Under the pieces are notes generated by a model, which was not told the origin of the DNA, made no database searches, and saw nothing but the letters and a program-made list of their open reading frames with translations. Of a DNA stretch of 41,044 nt, positions 26,510 to 35,106 are shown piece after piece. Positions within the stretch are counted from its first letter, which is position 1; each line of letters begins with the position of its first letter. Position numbers and translations under genes: made by a program. The stretch is from Fimbriiglobus sp. (GTDB taxonomy: Bacteria; Planctomycetota; Planctomycetia; Gemmatales; Gemmataceae). The stretch lies in contig JANXWE010000242.1 of assembly GCA_025351325.1 (NCBI GenBank), positions 1-41,044 on the forward strand, given 5' to 3'.

Positions 26510-26530
26510 CATTTGCATCTGTCCGACTCC
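26510..26530 (-). promoter_or_regulatory. Ribosome-binding site and ATG pair upstream of the heptamer repeat
   Basis: On the minus strand GGAG (26530-26527) is followed after 8 bases by ATG (26518), CAA and a second in-frame ATG (26512). Seven codons later the repeat begins. This start is in frame with the secreted protein only if the repeat number is 1 modulo 3 (4, 7, 10); with the eight copies present it is not. Confidence 0.6.
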
Positions 26531-26667
26531 ACTGGAGAGAAATGTTGCCACAGGGGAGTGTGGCCAATCAACGCAGGCATTGTGTGCCAAGAACGTTAAT
26601 TAATAACAAACTACTGCCTTGGGATCATGGCTGTCAAGCGAATTCCCGATTGTTCCAGAAGATTTAT

Positions 26668-29600
26668 TTACCTCTGAAAGCGACTTACCACAGTCGCCCC
26701 TTCTTTCAGTTCGAAGCGGTACCCGTCGGCGAACGCTTCCGCGAATTCTTCTTGATGGCTCACCAGCAAAATGCACTTGAGTTGCCCACGCAGATTCTGC
26801 AATTCTTGGATCATGACCTGGCGGCCGTTGCGGTCGAGGCAGCCGAAGCCCTCGTCGATGATCACGCTCTCGATGGGGCGGTGCTGCCGGCTGGCGTATT
26901 GGCCGATGGCCAGTGCCAAGCTGACGGCGACGCGGAATTTTTGGCTCCCACTGAGGAACAGAACGTTGATCGGTTCGCCGCCGGTGGTGCGGTTGAAGCA
27001 GTCGAGGTCGAGCGCTTGATCGGCACTGCCGTCGTCGCCGCTGGCCAACTTCAAATAGAGCTGCCCGCTGCTGAGACGGTCGAGCACGGCGTTGCCGTAC
27101 TCGACGATCTGACGTTCCGCTTGGCGGACGAGGTGCCGTTGCAGCCGATCGCGCCCCAGCAGTTCGGAGAGGATCTTGAAGCGGTTGAACTGGCCGTCGG
27201 CCTCCTTGAATTGGAGACCGAGTTTCGCGCGCGATTCGCGGTAGCCGTCGAGCTTCAGTTTTTCTTTGTGGGCAATTTGCAGCGCAGCGTCGCAGCGGTC
27301 GTATTCCTGTTGTGCGACTTTCACCAAGGATTGCAGCTCGGCCACCGGTCGGCGGACATCCTCGGGGAATGATTGCGATTCGGCATCGAGCCGTTCGACT
27401 TCGAGCCGCAAGGTGTTCAAGCCGTGCCGGGATTGTTCGAGCTGTTGGAAGCGTGTTTCGGTCTTCGCTTCGATCAAATCATCGAGTTCGGTCTTCCATT
27501 GCGAGTAGTGTTCCAGACCCGCTTTCTGTGCGGGTTCCAACCAGGCTGGTGGTAAGTTCCGCAACCACTTCTCGATGGTGTCGGCGCAGTGTTGCAGATT
27601 CAATTTTTCGGAGTTGAGCTTCCCCGTGAGTTCCGTGAGGTACTGGGCTTCGTTGGCCGCGTCGGTAGCGAGCTTGTCAATCGCCCGGTCGAGCGTTTCG
27701 AGCGCGGTTTTTCCGCCTTTGATCTGGTTCGTCAGCACCGTATCTCGACTTTGGGCGGTGGCGAATTCTTGACGCAAAGCCACCACGTCGGCGTCGGGCA
27801 GGTTCATTTTCAGGCGGTCACGCGATTGTTGAGCGGCATCCAACCGCGTCCGCAGGTCGTTGATTTTCTTCAGTGTTTCCTCGGCCGTGGTGGCCTGTCG
27901 CCGCGCGGCATCGAGGCCGGCAATTTCTCGCCGCATCGCGGTGAGTTCATCGCGCTCGGGAAATGTCGATTTCGCCCAGTCCTTCGGTGCCGAAGCTGCG
28001 ATCTGTCGTTGGTAAGGGTTTGGCATCTCGGCGTAACGGAGATCGAGCGACTTCGTCAGCCGTTCGATGTCGCGCACGGCTTGCGTCGCGGCCGCATCAC
28101 GGATCTTGTATTCTTCCCGCAACGTCACCAACCGTTCGGTCTGCGCGGCATCGGCGACTATCGCCGTTTCTTCGTGCTGCTGGGCTAACTTCACCTCGGC
28201 AGAAAACTTCTTCACCACGGCGGCGGTCAAGGCCACGGCTTCGGTGCGGCGTTTCAGTTCCTCTCCGAAATGCGCCGGGGTGAGGGGTTGTCCGCAAGCC
28301 GTGCAACTCGACGCACCTTGGATCGCCTGGAAGTCCGTCAGAGCCGCCTTGGCCTGTTGCTGCTGGGCTTTGGCCACGGCGAGCGCACTCTCCGCCTGGC
28401 CGCGCGTCAATCGTGCTGCTTCTAAATCCAACTTGGTTTTGGCGGCGTCTTCTTTCGCTTTCGCGCCGGTGGCTTTCAACTCTGTCACCGATTTTCGCGC
28501 GTCCGATTCGGCGATTTTGAACTGGGCAAGATCGTGCCGTTCTGTGGAGAGCCGCTCGAGAATTGGCAGAACCCGGTCAAGCGTCCCCAGCCGTTCCACT
28601 TCGGCCCGGGCCGCCTTCAGATCCGCGTCTGGGTTCTTCGGCAGTTGCTGCAGTTCCTCGGTGAATCTTTTGAGGTTGCTCTCTTCGACTTCGACCAGTC
28701 GGATGGTCTGCAATTGCCCCGTCAAAGTCCGAATCTGCGCGTTCAGTTTGCCGTAGTCCGCTTCGTGTTCGTCAAGTTTCTTCTTGTCAAGCGTGCGTTG
28801 CCGGCGCTGGCCATCCAGGCTCACTTCGGCGTTCGATTTGCGGAGCAACGTCTCCTCTTTCTCCGTGGCAAACTTGGCGGTCTTCTTGGTGGCCTCGACC
28901 GACTTCGCCCGCGTGGTCACCACGATCTCCACGGCGGGCAAGACTTGCCGGAGTTCGGTGAAGCGCTGATAGGTCGTTTGAATCGTCGCGGCTTCGCCGA
29001 GCAGTGCTTCGCTCTGTTTGAGCTTCCCTTTGGCGACGCTGCTGCGCTGTTCCGCTTCGGCCCAACGCCGCGACGCTTCCACGCGCTCTTGCCCCGCGCG
29101 GGCCGATTCCTGCACTTCGACTCGGGCCCGTTCGCATTCGTCGATTCGAATCAGTGCACCGGCGAAGTCCACGTCCGCCACTTCTTGCACGCCGGCCATC
29201 TGGGTCGAGTACGCATCGCGATCGGATTTCAGCTTCAGCTTCTGGGAGTTGGCCCGTTCGTACAACCGTTGGTACCGATCCAGATCGACGATGCCCGCGA
29301 GCACTTCGGCGCGGCCGCTCGGCTTGGAGTCGAGCAACTTTTCCGCTTTGCCTTGGAGCAAAAGGACACTCGACGTGAAGATGTCGTAGCTCAGTCCGAT
29401 CTTGGCGGCGATCCACTTGTCGAAGTCGACTTTTTTGTTCGTGTCGGGCACCGCTTCCCAGTCGTGGGTGGTCTCCACGAACACTTGCTGCGTCCCCACG
29501 GTGTTCCCTTTTTTGTTCCGCTTGAGCGTGCGTTTGATGCGGAACAATTGATTGTCGAGGTGGAAGTCGAACTCCACCGCGAGCGCGTTCGATTCTTTGT

Positions 29601-29793
29601 TGATCAGTTCGTCGGCATTTTGGCTTCCGCCCCGGTGGTGACCGAAGAGCGAATACGTGACCGCGTCGAAGATGGACGACTTCCCCGAGCCGTTCGTGCC
29701 GGTCAGCATCCAAAGCGGCGAGCCGGCGAAGGTGATCTCCTGCGCGTCCTTGTACGACAGAAACCCGGACAGTTGAACGCGGTGCGGAATCAT
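26668..29793 (-). CDS. sbcC: SbcC/Rad50-like SMC-type ATPase
   Basis: A 1041-residue DNA repair ATPase of the SbcC/Rad50 group, normally working with the SbcD/Mre11 nuclease to open and trim DNA ends and hairpins. Start 29793 (MIPHRVQLSGFLSYK) is the family opening; the 42 codons open upstream overlap the divergent gene and are rejected. Walker A GTNGSGKS is at 32-39, a Q-loop lies near LLLQGKAEKLL, long coiled coils flank a zinc hook CTAC (Cys497, Cys500) at the centre, the signature is SGSQKFRVAVSLALAIG, and Walker B is VIIDEGFGCLD. No sbcD is adjacent on either side. It is divergent from the SRPBCC gene with 66 bases between starts. Confidence 0.92.
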   Translation of the reverse strand: MIPHRVQLSGFLSYKDAQEITFAGSPLWMLTGTNGSGKSSIFDAVTYSLFGHHRGGSQNADELINKESNALAVEFDFHLDNQLFRIKRTLKRNKKGNTVGTQQVFVETTHDWEAVPDTNKKVDFDKWIAAKIGLSYDIFTSSVLLLQGKAEKLLDSKPSGRAEVLAGIVDLDRYQRLYERANSQKLKLKSDRDAYSTQMAGVQEVADVDFAGALIRIDECERARVEVQESARAGQERVEASRRWAEAEQRSSVAKGKLKQSEALLGEAATIQTTYQRFTELRQVLPAVEIVVTTRAKSVEATKKTAKFATEKEETLLRKSNAEVSLDGQRRQRTLDKKKLDEHEADYGKLNAQIRTLTGQLQTIRLVEVEESNLKRFTEELQQLPKNPDADLKAARAEVERLGTLDRVLPILERLSTERHDLAQFKIAESDARKSVTELKATGAKAKEDAAKTKLDLEAARLTRGQAESALAVAKAQQQQAKAALTDFQAIQGASSCTACGQPLTPAHFGEELKRRTEAVALTAAVVKKFSAEVKLAQQHEETAIVADAAQTERLVTLREEYKIRDAAATQAVRDIERLTKSLDLRYAEMPNPYQRQIAASAPKDWAKSTFPERDELTAMRREIAGLDAARRQATTAEETLKKINDLRTRLDAAQQSRDRLKMNLPDADVVALRQEFATAQSRDTVLTNQIKGGKTALETLDRAIDKLATDAANEAQYLTELTGKLNSEKLNLQHCADTIEKWLRNLPPAWLEPAQKAGLEHYSQWKTELDDLIEAKTETRFQQLEQSRHGLNTLRLEVERLDAESQSFPEDVRRPVAELQSLVKVAQQEYDRCDAALQIAHKEKLKLDGYRESRAKLGLQFKEADGQFNRFKILSELLGRDRLQRHLVRQAERQIVEYGNAVLDRLSSGQLYLKLASGDDGSADQALDLDCFNRTTGGEPINVLFLSGSQKFRVAVSLALAIGQYASRQHRPIESVIIDEGFGCLDRNGRQVMIQELQNLRGQLKCILLVSHQEEFAEAFADGYRFELKEGATVVSRFQR

Positions 29794-29814
29794 GGGGATG
29801 ATCCAATCGGATGA

Positions 29815-29820
29815 TATAAT
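29815..29820 (+). promoter_or_regulatory. Candidate -10 box for the SRPBCC gene
   Basis: A perfect TATAAT lies 40 bases upstream of the ATG at 29860 in the 66-base divergent gap. No convincing -35 is seen at 16-18 bases before it, so support is weak. Confidence 0.3.
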
Positions 29821-29859
29821 TGACAACGACCGAATCAGTTTTCTGCGGAGGGTGGCACC

Positions 29860-30309
29860 ATGATCGCATTCGACGGCACCGAAACCTTCCCACTGCCCCT
29901 CGCGGTGATGTTCGCCCATCTCGGCGATGCCGGTTTTCTGGCGGGCTGTCTGCCCGATACCGAAGTCGTGCGGGCGACGCCGGACGAAGCCGAGTGGAAA
30001 TCGAAGCCCAAGCTCGCGTTCTTGGCCGGGGTCATCGATACGACGGCCAGGGTGACCGAGCGCCGGGGAACCGAGTTTTTGAAGTATACCCTCACTACAA
30101 AAGCGCTCGGCAGTGGCAGCACCGTCGACGCGAGCTTAACGCTCGAATCGACGGCGGACGGCGGAACGCTGGTACGCTGGTCGGGGGCGATCACGAGTTT
30201 CAGTGGACTGTTGAAGTTGGCCCCGAAGGGGCTGATTCAAGCGACTGCGACCAAGGTGATCGCCGACGTCTGGGTCGCGGTGCGGGCCAAGCTCGTCCCC
30301 GCGGGCTGA
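29860..30309 (+). CDS. SRPBCC-fold protein (CoxG-like)
   Basis: A 149-residue single-domain protein of the SRPBCC/START-like superfamily, closest by eye to carbon monoxide dehydrogenase subunit G (CoxG): FDGTETFPLPLAVMFAHLGDAGFLAGCLPDTE at the start and VRWSGAITSFSGLLKLAPKGLIQATATKVIADVW at the end, the usual last helix. GGAGG sits 8 bases before the ATG. No CO dehydrogenase genes are nearby, so a lipid- or ligand-binding role of unknown kind is more likely. Its last 73 bases overlap the 3' end of the opposite-strand zinc-ribbon gene. Confidence 0.8.
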   Translation: MIAFDGTETFPLPLAVMFAHLGDAGFLAGCLPDTEVVRATPDEAEWKSKPKLAFLAGVIDTTARVTERRGTEFLKYTLTTKALGSGSTVDASLTLESTADGGTLVRWSGAITSFSGLLKLAPKGLIQATATKVIADVWVAVRAKLVPAG

Positions 30310-30758
30310 TCGAGTCGGGCATTGGCAGCACGTTCGGCCATGATCTTGCGAACCAAGAAGAAGCCCATCACGGCCATGATGATGACCAACACTCCGAGCA
30401 CGACGAAACGGATCGGGGAATTCTTGTACCCACCAGCCTTTTTCTTCTTGGATCGGGGACGTTCGTCCTCGTAATCTTCGTCGTCGTCCTCATCCCGACG
30501 ACATTTCGCCACCGTCTTTTTTGATTTCGGGCGTGGTTTTTCTTCTTCCTCGTCCTCGTCCTCGTCCTCATCGTCGTCGATGACCTGAGGCTTCACGGCT
30601 TTTGGTGCGAGCTTCACGGGGGCGGGAGCCGGCTTCGGGGCACGGATTTTGAAGGGTCTCTCGCACTTGGGGCATTCCACTTCTTCGCCGATGTCGAAGC
30701 CATCGGGGCTGGACAGCTTGGCCCCGCATTCGGGGCAAGTGGCTTTGGAGATGGGCAT
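30237..30758 (-). CDS. Zinc-ribbon membrane protein with acidic linker
   Basis: A 173-residue protein. An N-terminal zinc ribbon (Cys8, Cys11, Cys29, Cys32: CPECG and CPKCERPFKI) is followed by a Pro/Ala/Lys stretch, an Asp/Glu-rich linker (about 61-73, encoded by a 6-bp repeat at about 30554-30577), a basic patch (RPRSKKKKAGG) and one transmembrane helix (IRFVVLGVLVIIMAVMGFFLV, about 115-135). Proteins of this layout are frequent in planctomycetes; function unknown. GAGGA is 8 bases before the ATG, and the gene starts 20 bases after the ABC-F stop. The last 25 residues (low complexity, Ala/Thr-rich) are antisense to the SRPBCC gene. Confidence 0.75.
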   Translation of the reverse strand: MPISKATCPECGAKLSSPDGFDIGEEVECPKCERPFKIRAPKPAPAPVKLAPKAVKPQVIDDDEDEDEDEEEEKPRPKSKKTVAKCRRDEDDDEDYEDERPRSKKKKAGGYKNSPIRFVVLGVLVIIMAVMGFFLVRKIMAERAANARLDQPAGTSLARTATQTSAITLVAVA

Positions 30759-30778
30759 CGGTGGATCCTCGGTGTGAG

Positions 30779-32683
30779 TTAGCCGTTGAATTCGGTCGCT
30801 TCTTCCCAGTGCTCGTACAACTCGGGCAATCGCGCCTGAGCATCGGCAATGTCTTGCATCAGTTCTTGGACGCGTTCCCCGTCCCGGTACACTTCCGGGG
30901 TCGTCAACGAAACGTCCATCTCCATCATCTTCGCTTCGAGTTCCGCGATCTCGACTTCGAGCTGTTCCGGTTTGCGATACGGATATTTTCGTTTGCGCTT
31001 GCCACCCGGTGCGACCTTGGCCACGACCGTTTCTTTTTTCGGCGCTGCTTTGTCCCCGGCCTCTTTCGCCGCTTGCTCGCGGTTGGCCCGGAGTAGTTCG
31101 TAGGTGTCGAAGTTACCGTAAACCATTTCGACGCGGTTCGGCTCGAACACGATCAACAAGTCGGCAACACGGTTCAGAAAGTAGCGGTCGTGGCTGACCA
31201 CGAGGCAAGTACCTTCATAGTTTTTCAATGCCTCTTCCAAACTATCGCAGGCCCAGAGATCGAGGTGGTTTGTCGGCTCATCCAGAATGAGCACATTGGT
31301 GCCGGCGACCGTGAGTTTCGCCAGTGCCGCCCGGCTCCGTTCGCCCCCGCTGAGTTCCTTCACCAATTGGTCGCAGGTTTCGCCGTGGATGCCGAAGCTG
31401 CCGAGCAAGTTCCGCATGGTCTTTTCAGTTTGGGCCGGATCGGGTTCCGGCCAGACGGCACGGATCACCGTTTCGTTCTCGTCCAGCAATTTTAAATGTT
31501 GATCGAGGTACCCTGGGAACACCAAGTGTCCGCGCTGGATGGTTCCGGAAGTCGCGGTTTCTTCGCCGAGGAGCATCTTCAGCAGTGTGGTTTTGCCGCT
31601 GCCGTTGGCCCCCATGATCCCCAACCGCTGGCCGCGTTTGATATCGAAGTTCAAACCGGAAAAGAGCTTCTTGGTACCGAACGACTTGGCCAATTCTTCG
31701 ACGTGGAACACCACGTCGCCCGAGCGCATGACGTCTTTGAATTGAATGTGCGGGCCGCTCACCTTGGTCGGCTTCTCCAAGCGATCCAGCTTGTCGAGGG
31801 CCTTCACCCGCGATTGCGCCTGCTTCGCCAATTGCCCGTACGCGGCCCGGCGGATGTAGTCTTCTTGTTTCCCGACGAACTCCTTTTGACTCTCCCATTC
31901 TTTCAACTGACGGTCGTAGCGTTCGTCGCGCAGGCGGACGTACTGCTTGTAGCTGCCGGGGTAACTGGTGATCTTCTTGGCGTGGAGTTCGATTGTTTTG
32001 TTGGTCACCTTTTCCAAGAAGTAGCGGTCGTGGCTGACGATCACCATCCCCTGCGGTTGGCGGGACAGGTAACCTTCGAGCCAGCGCGTCGTGTCGATAT
32101 CGAGGTGGTTACTCGGTTCGTCGAGGAGCATGATGTCCGGCGCCGACAGCAGCATTTGCGCGAGCAAGATCCGCCGCTGTTGGCCACCGCTGAACGAGGC
32201 GATCTCGCGGTGAAAATCCTTTTTCAAGAAGCCGAGCCCGGTGAGCACATCGTCGACTTTGTGATCGAGCGAGTAGGCGTCGTTCGCCGCGAGTTGTTCG
32301 TTCAAGCGGTCGAATTGATCGGCGAGCTGCTTTTGTTCGAGCGGATCGTGGCAGTGGGCCATCTTGTCGGCGACAGTGTGCAGCTCCTCTTGCGTGGCCA
32401 GTAATTCATCGAAGGCGCTCTTGGCTTCTTGGAAGAGCGTGCGGCCCGGGGCGAATTCGGCGACCTGACGGAGCAAGCCGAGTCGTGCCCCGGCGTGCAG
32501 TTTGACAACGCCCCGATCCGGTTCATCGATCCCCGCGAGAACGTTGAGGAGCGTCGTTTTGCCGGCGCCGTTAGGGCCAACGAATCCAATCCGTTCCCCG
32601 GCGTGCAGTTCGAGCGCGACGTCATCGAAAAGCGGGGTGGCGTCGTAGCCGCGGGAAATGTTCGTGCAAGACAACAGCAACAT
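30779..32683 (-). CDS. ABC-F family ATPase (Uup/EttA-like)
   Basis: A 634-residue soluble protein with two fused ABC ATPase domains and no membrane segment, typical of ABC-F proteins that act on the ribosome (or in Uup's case on DNA/ribosome stability). Start 32683 (MLLLSCTNISRGY); the long open frame upstream is not coding-like. First Walker A GPNGAGKT (36-43), signature SFSGGQQRR, Walker B MLLDEPSNHLD; a linker rich in Lys/Arg (about 250-300, VKALDKLDRLEKPTK); second Walker A GANGSGKT, ELSGGERSR, LILDEPTNHLD. The C-terminal coiled-coil tail (about 545-634, EQLEVEIAELEAKMMEMD) is Uup-like. No antibiotic-resistance role is implied. Confidence 0.93.
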   Translation of the reverse strand: MLLLSCTNISRGYDATPLFDDVALELHAGERIGFVGPNGAGKTTLLNVLAGIDEPDRGVVKLHAGARLGLLRQVAEFAPGRTLFQEAKSAFDELLATQEELHTVADKMAHCHDPLEQKQLADQFDRLNEQLAANDAYSLDHKVDDVLTGLGFLKKDFHREIASFSGGQQRRILLAQMLLSAPDIMLLDEPSNHLDIDTTRWLEGYLSRQPQGMVIVSHDRYFLEKVTNKTIELHAKKITSYPGSYKQYVRLRDERYDRQLKEWESQKEFVGKQEDYIRRAAYGQLAKQAQSRVKALDKLDRLEKPTKVSGPHIQFKDVMRSGDVVFHVEELAKSFGTKKLFSGLNFDIKRGQRLGIMGANGSGKTTLLKMLLGEETATSGTIQRGHLVFPGYLDQHLKLLDENETVIRAVWPEPDPAQTEKTMRNLLGSFGIHGETCDQLVKELSGGERSRAALAKLTVAGTNVLILDEPTNHLDLWACDSLEEALKNYEGTCLVVSHDRYFLNRVADLLIVFEPNRVEMVYGNFDTYELLRANREQAAKEAGDKAAPKKETVVAKVAPGGKRKRKYPYRKPEQLEVEIAELEAKMMEMDVSLTTPEVYRDGERVQELMQDIADAQARLPELYEHWEEATEFNG

Positions 32684-32815
32684 AGGAAAACGAACCGGGT
32701 GAAAGGCGGAACACCGAACAATACTATTGTAGATGCAACTCCGCGAACTGGCTTGATCCGAGCGAGTCGCGCGAGCAATGCCATTCCAACGAGTCGTTTT
32801 ATCTCCGGAGTTCGC

Positions 32816-34126
32816 ATGATGAAAGTTCAACTGGCGATTCTCACCGCACTCTTCATGACGGCTGGCCTGCGGGCCGACGACTGGCCGCAGTGGATGGGGC
32901 CCAAGCGTGACAACATCTGGCGGGAAGAAGGCGTCGTCGAGAAGTTCCCCGAAGGCGGGCCGAAGAAACTTTGGAGCGCCCCACTTTCGGGTGGCTACGC
33001 CGGCCCAGCCGTTGTCGGGGATCGCGTCTTTGTAACCGATTACGTGAAAAAAGAAGGCGACACGGACGAAGGCAACTTCGAACGCAAACCGACCAGTGGT
33101 ACCGAGCGCGTCTTCTGCCTCGATGCGAAGAGCGGCGAAGAGATCTGGAAGTATGAATACGCTGTGAAGTACGCCATCAGTTATCCGTCCGGCCCGCGCA
33201 CGACACCGACCGTCGATGGACAGATCGTTTACACGCTCGGTGCCGAAGGGAATTTGACCGCGTTGAATGCCAAAGATGGCAAAGTGGTTTGGACGAAGGA
33301 ACTCAAGGACGTTTACAAAACGAAATCGGCACTCTGGGGCTATGCCGCCCACCCGTTGATCGACGGTAAAAAGCTCATCACACTCGCAGGCGGCGAAGGC
33401 AGCCACGTGATCGCTCTCGATAAAATGACCGGTGAGGAAATCTGGAAGAGCCAATCGCAAAAGGAGCAAGGATACAGCCCACCGACAATCATCCAAGCCG
33501 GCGGAACACGTCAGCTCATTGTTCCTGGACCAACCGCCATCCGATCGCTCGACCCCGAAACCGGCAAACGCTACTGGAGCGAAGCCTACGATGCCACGAG
33601 TGGCTCCGTGATCATGACGCCCCTGCTGTACAAGGATTTTTTGTACTTCGGCGGCTACCAGGCGAAGAATATTCTTCTCAAACTTGATTCAACAAAGCCA
33701 GCCGCGACTGTCGAATGGAAGGACAAACTGAAAGCCGGTATTTCGGCTGTGAACGTTCAACCGTTCCTGCAAGAGGGCACCCTGTACGGCTTCCACGACG
33801 ACGGCAACATGTACGCCATGGACGTGCCCACCGGCAAACGTTTATGGGAAAGCACCGACCTCGTCGGTGGCGATGCCAAAGGTTCCGAGACGGCGTTCCT
33901 CGTGAAAAATGGGGATCGTTTCTTCTGTTTCACCGAAAAAGGAGACCTCGTGATCTGCAAGCTGACCAAAGAAAAATACGAAGAGATCGACCGGGCCAAG
34001 GGGATTGTGGCGGCCACGAACACCGCGTTCGGCCGAAAGGTCGTCTGGTGCGCCCCCGCCTTCGCCAACAAGCGGATGTATGTGCGAAACGACAAGGAAA
34101 TTGCTTGTTTTGATCTCGCGAAGTAA
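32816..34126 (+). CDS. Exported PQQ-type beta-propeller protein
   Basis: A 436-residue exported protein of the PQQ_2/outer membrane assembly BamB-like propeller group, very common in planctomycetes. Start ATG 32816 follows GGAG by 5 bases (second ATG three bases on is equally possible); signal peptide ends GLRA-DD. The domain opens DWPQWMGPKRDNIW, and blade repeats with A-x-D-G/W-x-x signatures recur: VFCLDAKSGEEIWKYE, LTALNAKDGKVVWTKE, VIALDKMTGEEIWKS, AIRSLDPETGKRYWSE, YAMDVPTGKRLWES. No active-site or haem motif is seen, so enzymatic activity is doubtful. A strong terminator follows. Confidence 0.88.
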   Translation: MMKVQLAILTALFMTAGLRADDWPQWMGPKRDNIWREEGVVEKFPEGGPKKLWSAPLSGGYAGPAVVGDRVFVTDYVKKEGDTDEGNFERKPTSGTERVFCLDAKSGEEIWKYEYAVKYAISYPSGPRTTPTVDGQIVYTLGAEGNLTALNAKDGKVVWTKELKDVYKTKSALWGYAAHPLIDGKKLITLAGGEGSHVIALDKMTGEEIWKSQSQKEQGYSPPTIIQAGGTRQLIVPGPTAIRSLDPETGKRYWSEAYDATSGSVIMTPLLYKDFLYFGGYQAKNILLKLDSTKPAATVEWKDKLKAGISAVNVQPFLQEGTLYGFHDDGNMYAMDVPTGKRLWESTDLVGGDAKGSETAFLVKNGDRFFCFTEKGDLVICKLTKEKYEEIDRAKGIVAATNTAFGRKVVWCAPAFANKRMYVRNDKEIACFDLAK

Positions 34127-34134
34127 GCTCGTGT

Positions 34135-34170
34135 CGGAGTTCAACTCTTCGGTTGAACTCCGATTTTTGC
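34135..34170 (+). terminator. Rho-independent terminator after the propeller gene
   Basis: A perfect 11-bp stem (34135-34145 with 34152-34162) with TCTTCG loop is followed by ATTTTTGC, eight bases past the stop codon. Confidence 0.85.
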
Positions 34171-34232
34171 AATCCGCAGCCCACTTCCGTCGAATGACTC
34201 CTTGTGTTGACTGTTCCAACTGGGAGCCTGCC

Positions 34233-35102
34233 GTGCAAGAGCTTCTGCAAGCGTCCGGATACGCGGCCCTCGTCTACCTTTTGTTCAGTTACCTGGTCAC
34301 GTTCGGTAGCGGCCGACCACTCGTGGAGTGGATCAACCCCGGTCGGCGCTTTTTACCGATGATGTCCATCGGGCTTTTCGTCGCGGCCTATTCCCTGCTC
34401 CTTCGAGCAGTTTGGAAATATCAAGGGACGCACATCGAGCTGCTGATGCAGCTCGTGAACGAAGAGAAGGCCAAGGCCGAAGTGGTCGGGGCCATGTCGT
34501 TTGCTTGTTTCGCCATTTCGATCTTGATGCTCTACTTTTGGACGTGGTGGAATCTGCCGCGCGATCCACGCACCTTCTCGGCGAATCCGAACAACCACAT
34601 CGCGGAATACCGCCGGGCACTCCGCCACTACGTGCGTTGGGCGGGTGGCATCGACTACGCTTTCCTCGCGGAGGTGCGGAACGGCACGACCACGATTATC
34701 GCCGAGGGTGCTTCGTACCGTGATATCCGGCGAGGATTGCTCCGTCTTCCCGACGTGCCAAACGAATTGATTGAACAAGAGCCACAAAAAGCGGTCGAAG
34801 AGCAGTTGTTCCTTTGGCAGAAGGAAGCCGACCTGCTCTTCCGCGATATTCCGCGGTTCGATGAATTGGTGCGCTCAGTTCGCCAAGGATCGAACGTGAC
34901 ACTCTGTTTCGATGTGCAATTCGGCGCGTTTTACTTCGAGCTGATCGAACGGGATCAGGCTCGCCCGGAATCGCCGACGTGCCTGTACCTGTTTGCCGCG
35001 TCACTGAACGAACATGAAGTGTCGACCATGACCGCCGGCCGGCATTTCTACAGCTTGGCGGAAGCGATTCGATTCATCCGCCGCGGTGTGACCAAGCGTT
35101 AA
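34233..35102 (+). CDS. Membrane protein of unknown function, three predicted helices
   Basis: A protein of 289 residues from GTG 34233, chosen because GGAG lies 6 bases upstream; an ATG at 34194 would add 13 residues (MTPCVDCSNWEP). Three hydrophobic segments near the N-terminus (GYAALVYLLFSYLVTF, FLPMMSIGLFVAAYSLLL, AMSFACFAISILMLYFW) are followed by about 175 mostly soluble residues with no recognised motif (NHIAEYRRALRHYVRWAGG, RLPDVPNELIEQEP, FYSLAEAIRFIRRG). It stands alone, after a terminator and tail-to-tail with the sigma factor gene, only four bases between stops. The family is not recognised. Confidence 0.75.
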   Translation: MQELLQASGYAALVYLLFSYLVTFGSGRPLVEWINPGRRFLPMMSIGLFVAAYSLLLRAVWKYQGTHIELLMQLVNEEKAKAEVVGAMSFACFAISILMLYFWTWWNLPRDPRTFSANPNNHIAEYRRALRHYVRWAGGIDYAFLAEVRNGTTTIIAEGASYRDIRRGLLRLPDVPNELIEQEPQKAVEEQLFLWQKEADLLFRDIPRFDELVRSVRQGSNVTLCFDVQFGAFYFELIERDQARPESPTCLYLFAASLNEHEVSTMTAGRHFYSLAEAIRFIRRGVTKR

Positions 35103-35106
35103 CAGT

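Noticed and set aside
28534-29814. 426-codon plus frame antisense to sbcC
   Set aside because: Shadow frame; sbcC motifs and coiled coils on the minus strand are continuous through it.
30554-30577. 6-bp repeat (GTCCTC) considered as another slippage switch
   Set aside because: The unit is a multiple of three and encodes an ordinary Asp/Glu linker, so it cannot change frame.
32429-32815. Upstream extension of the PQQ-propeller frame
   Set aside because: It is antisense to the ABC-F gene; the signal peptide and ribosome site fix the start at 32816.
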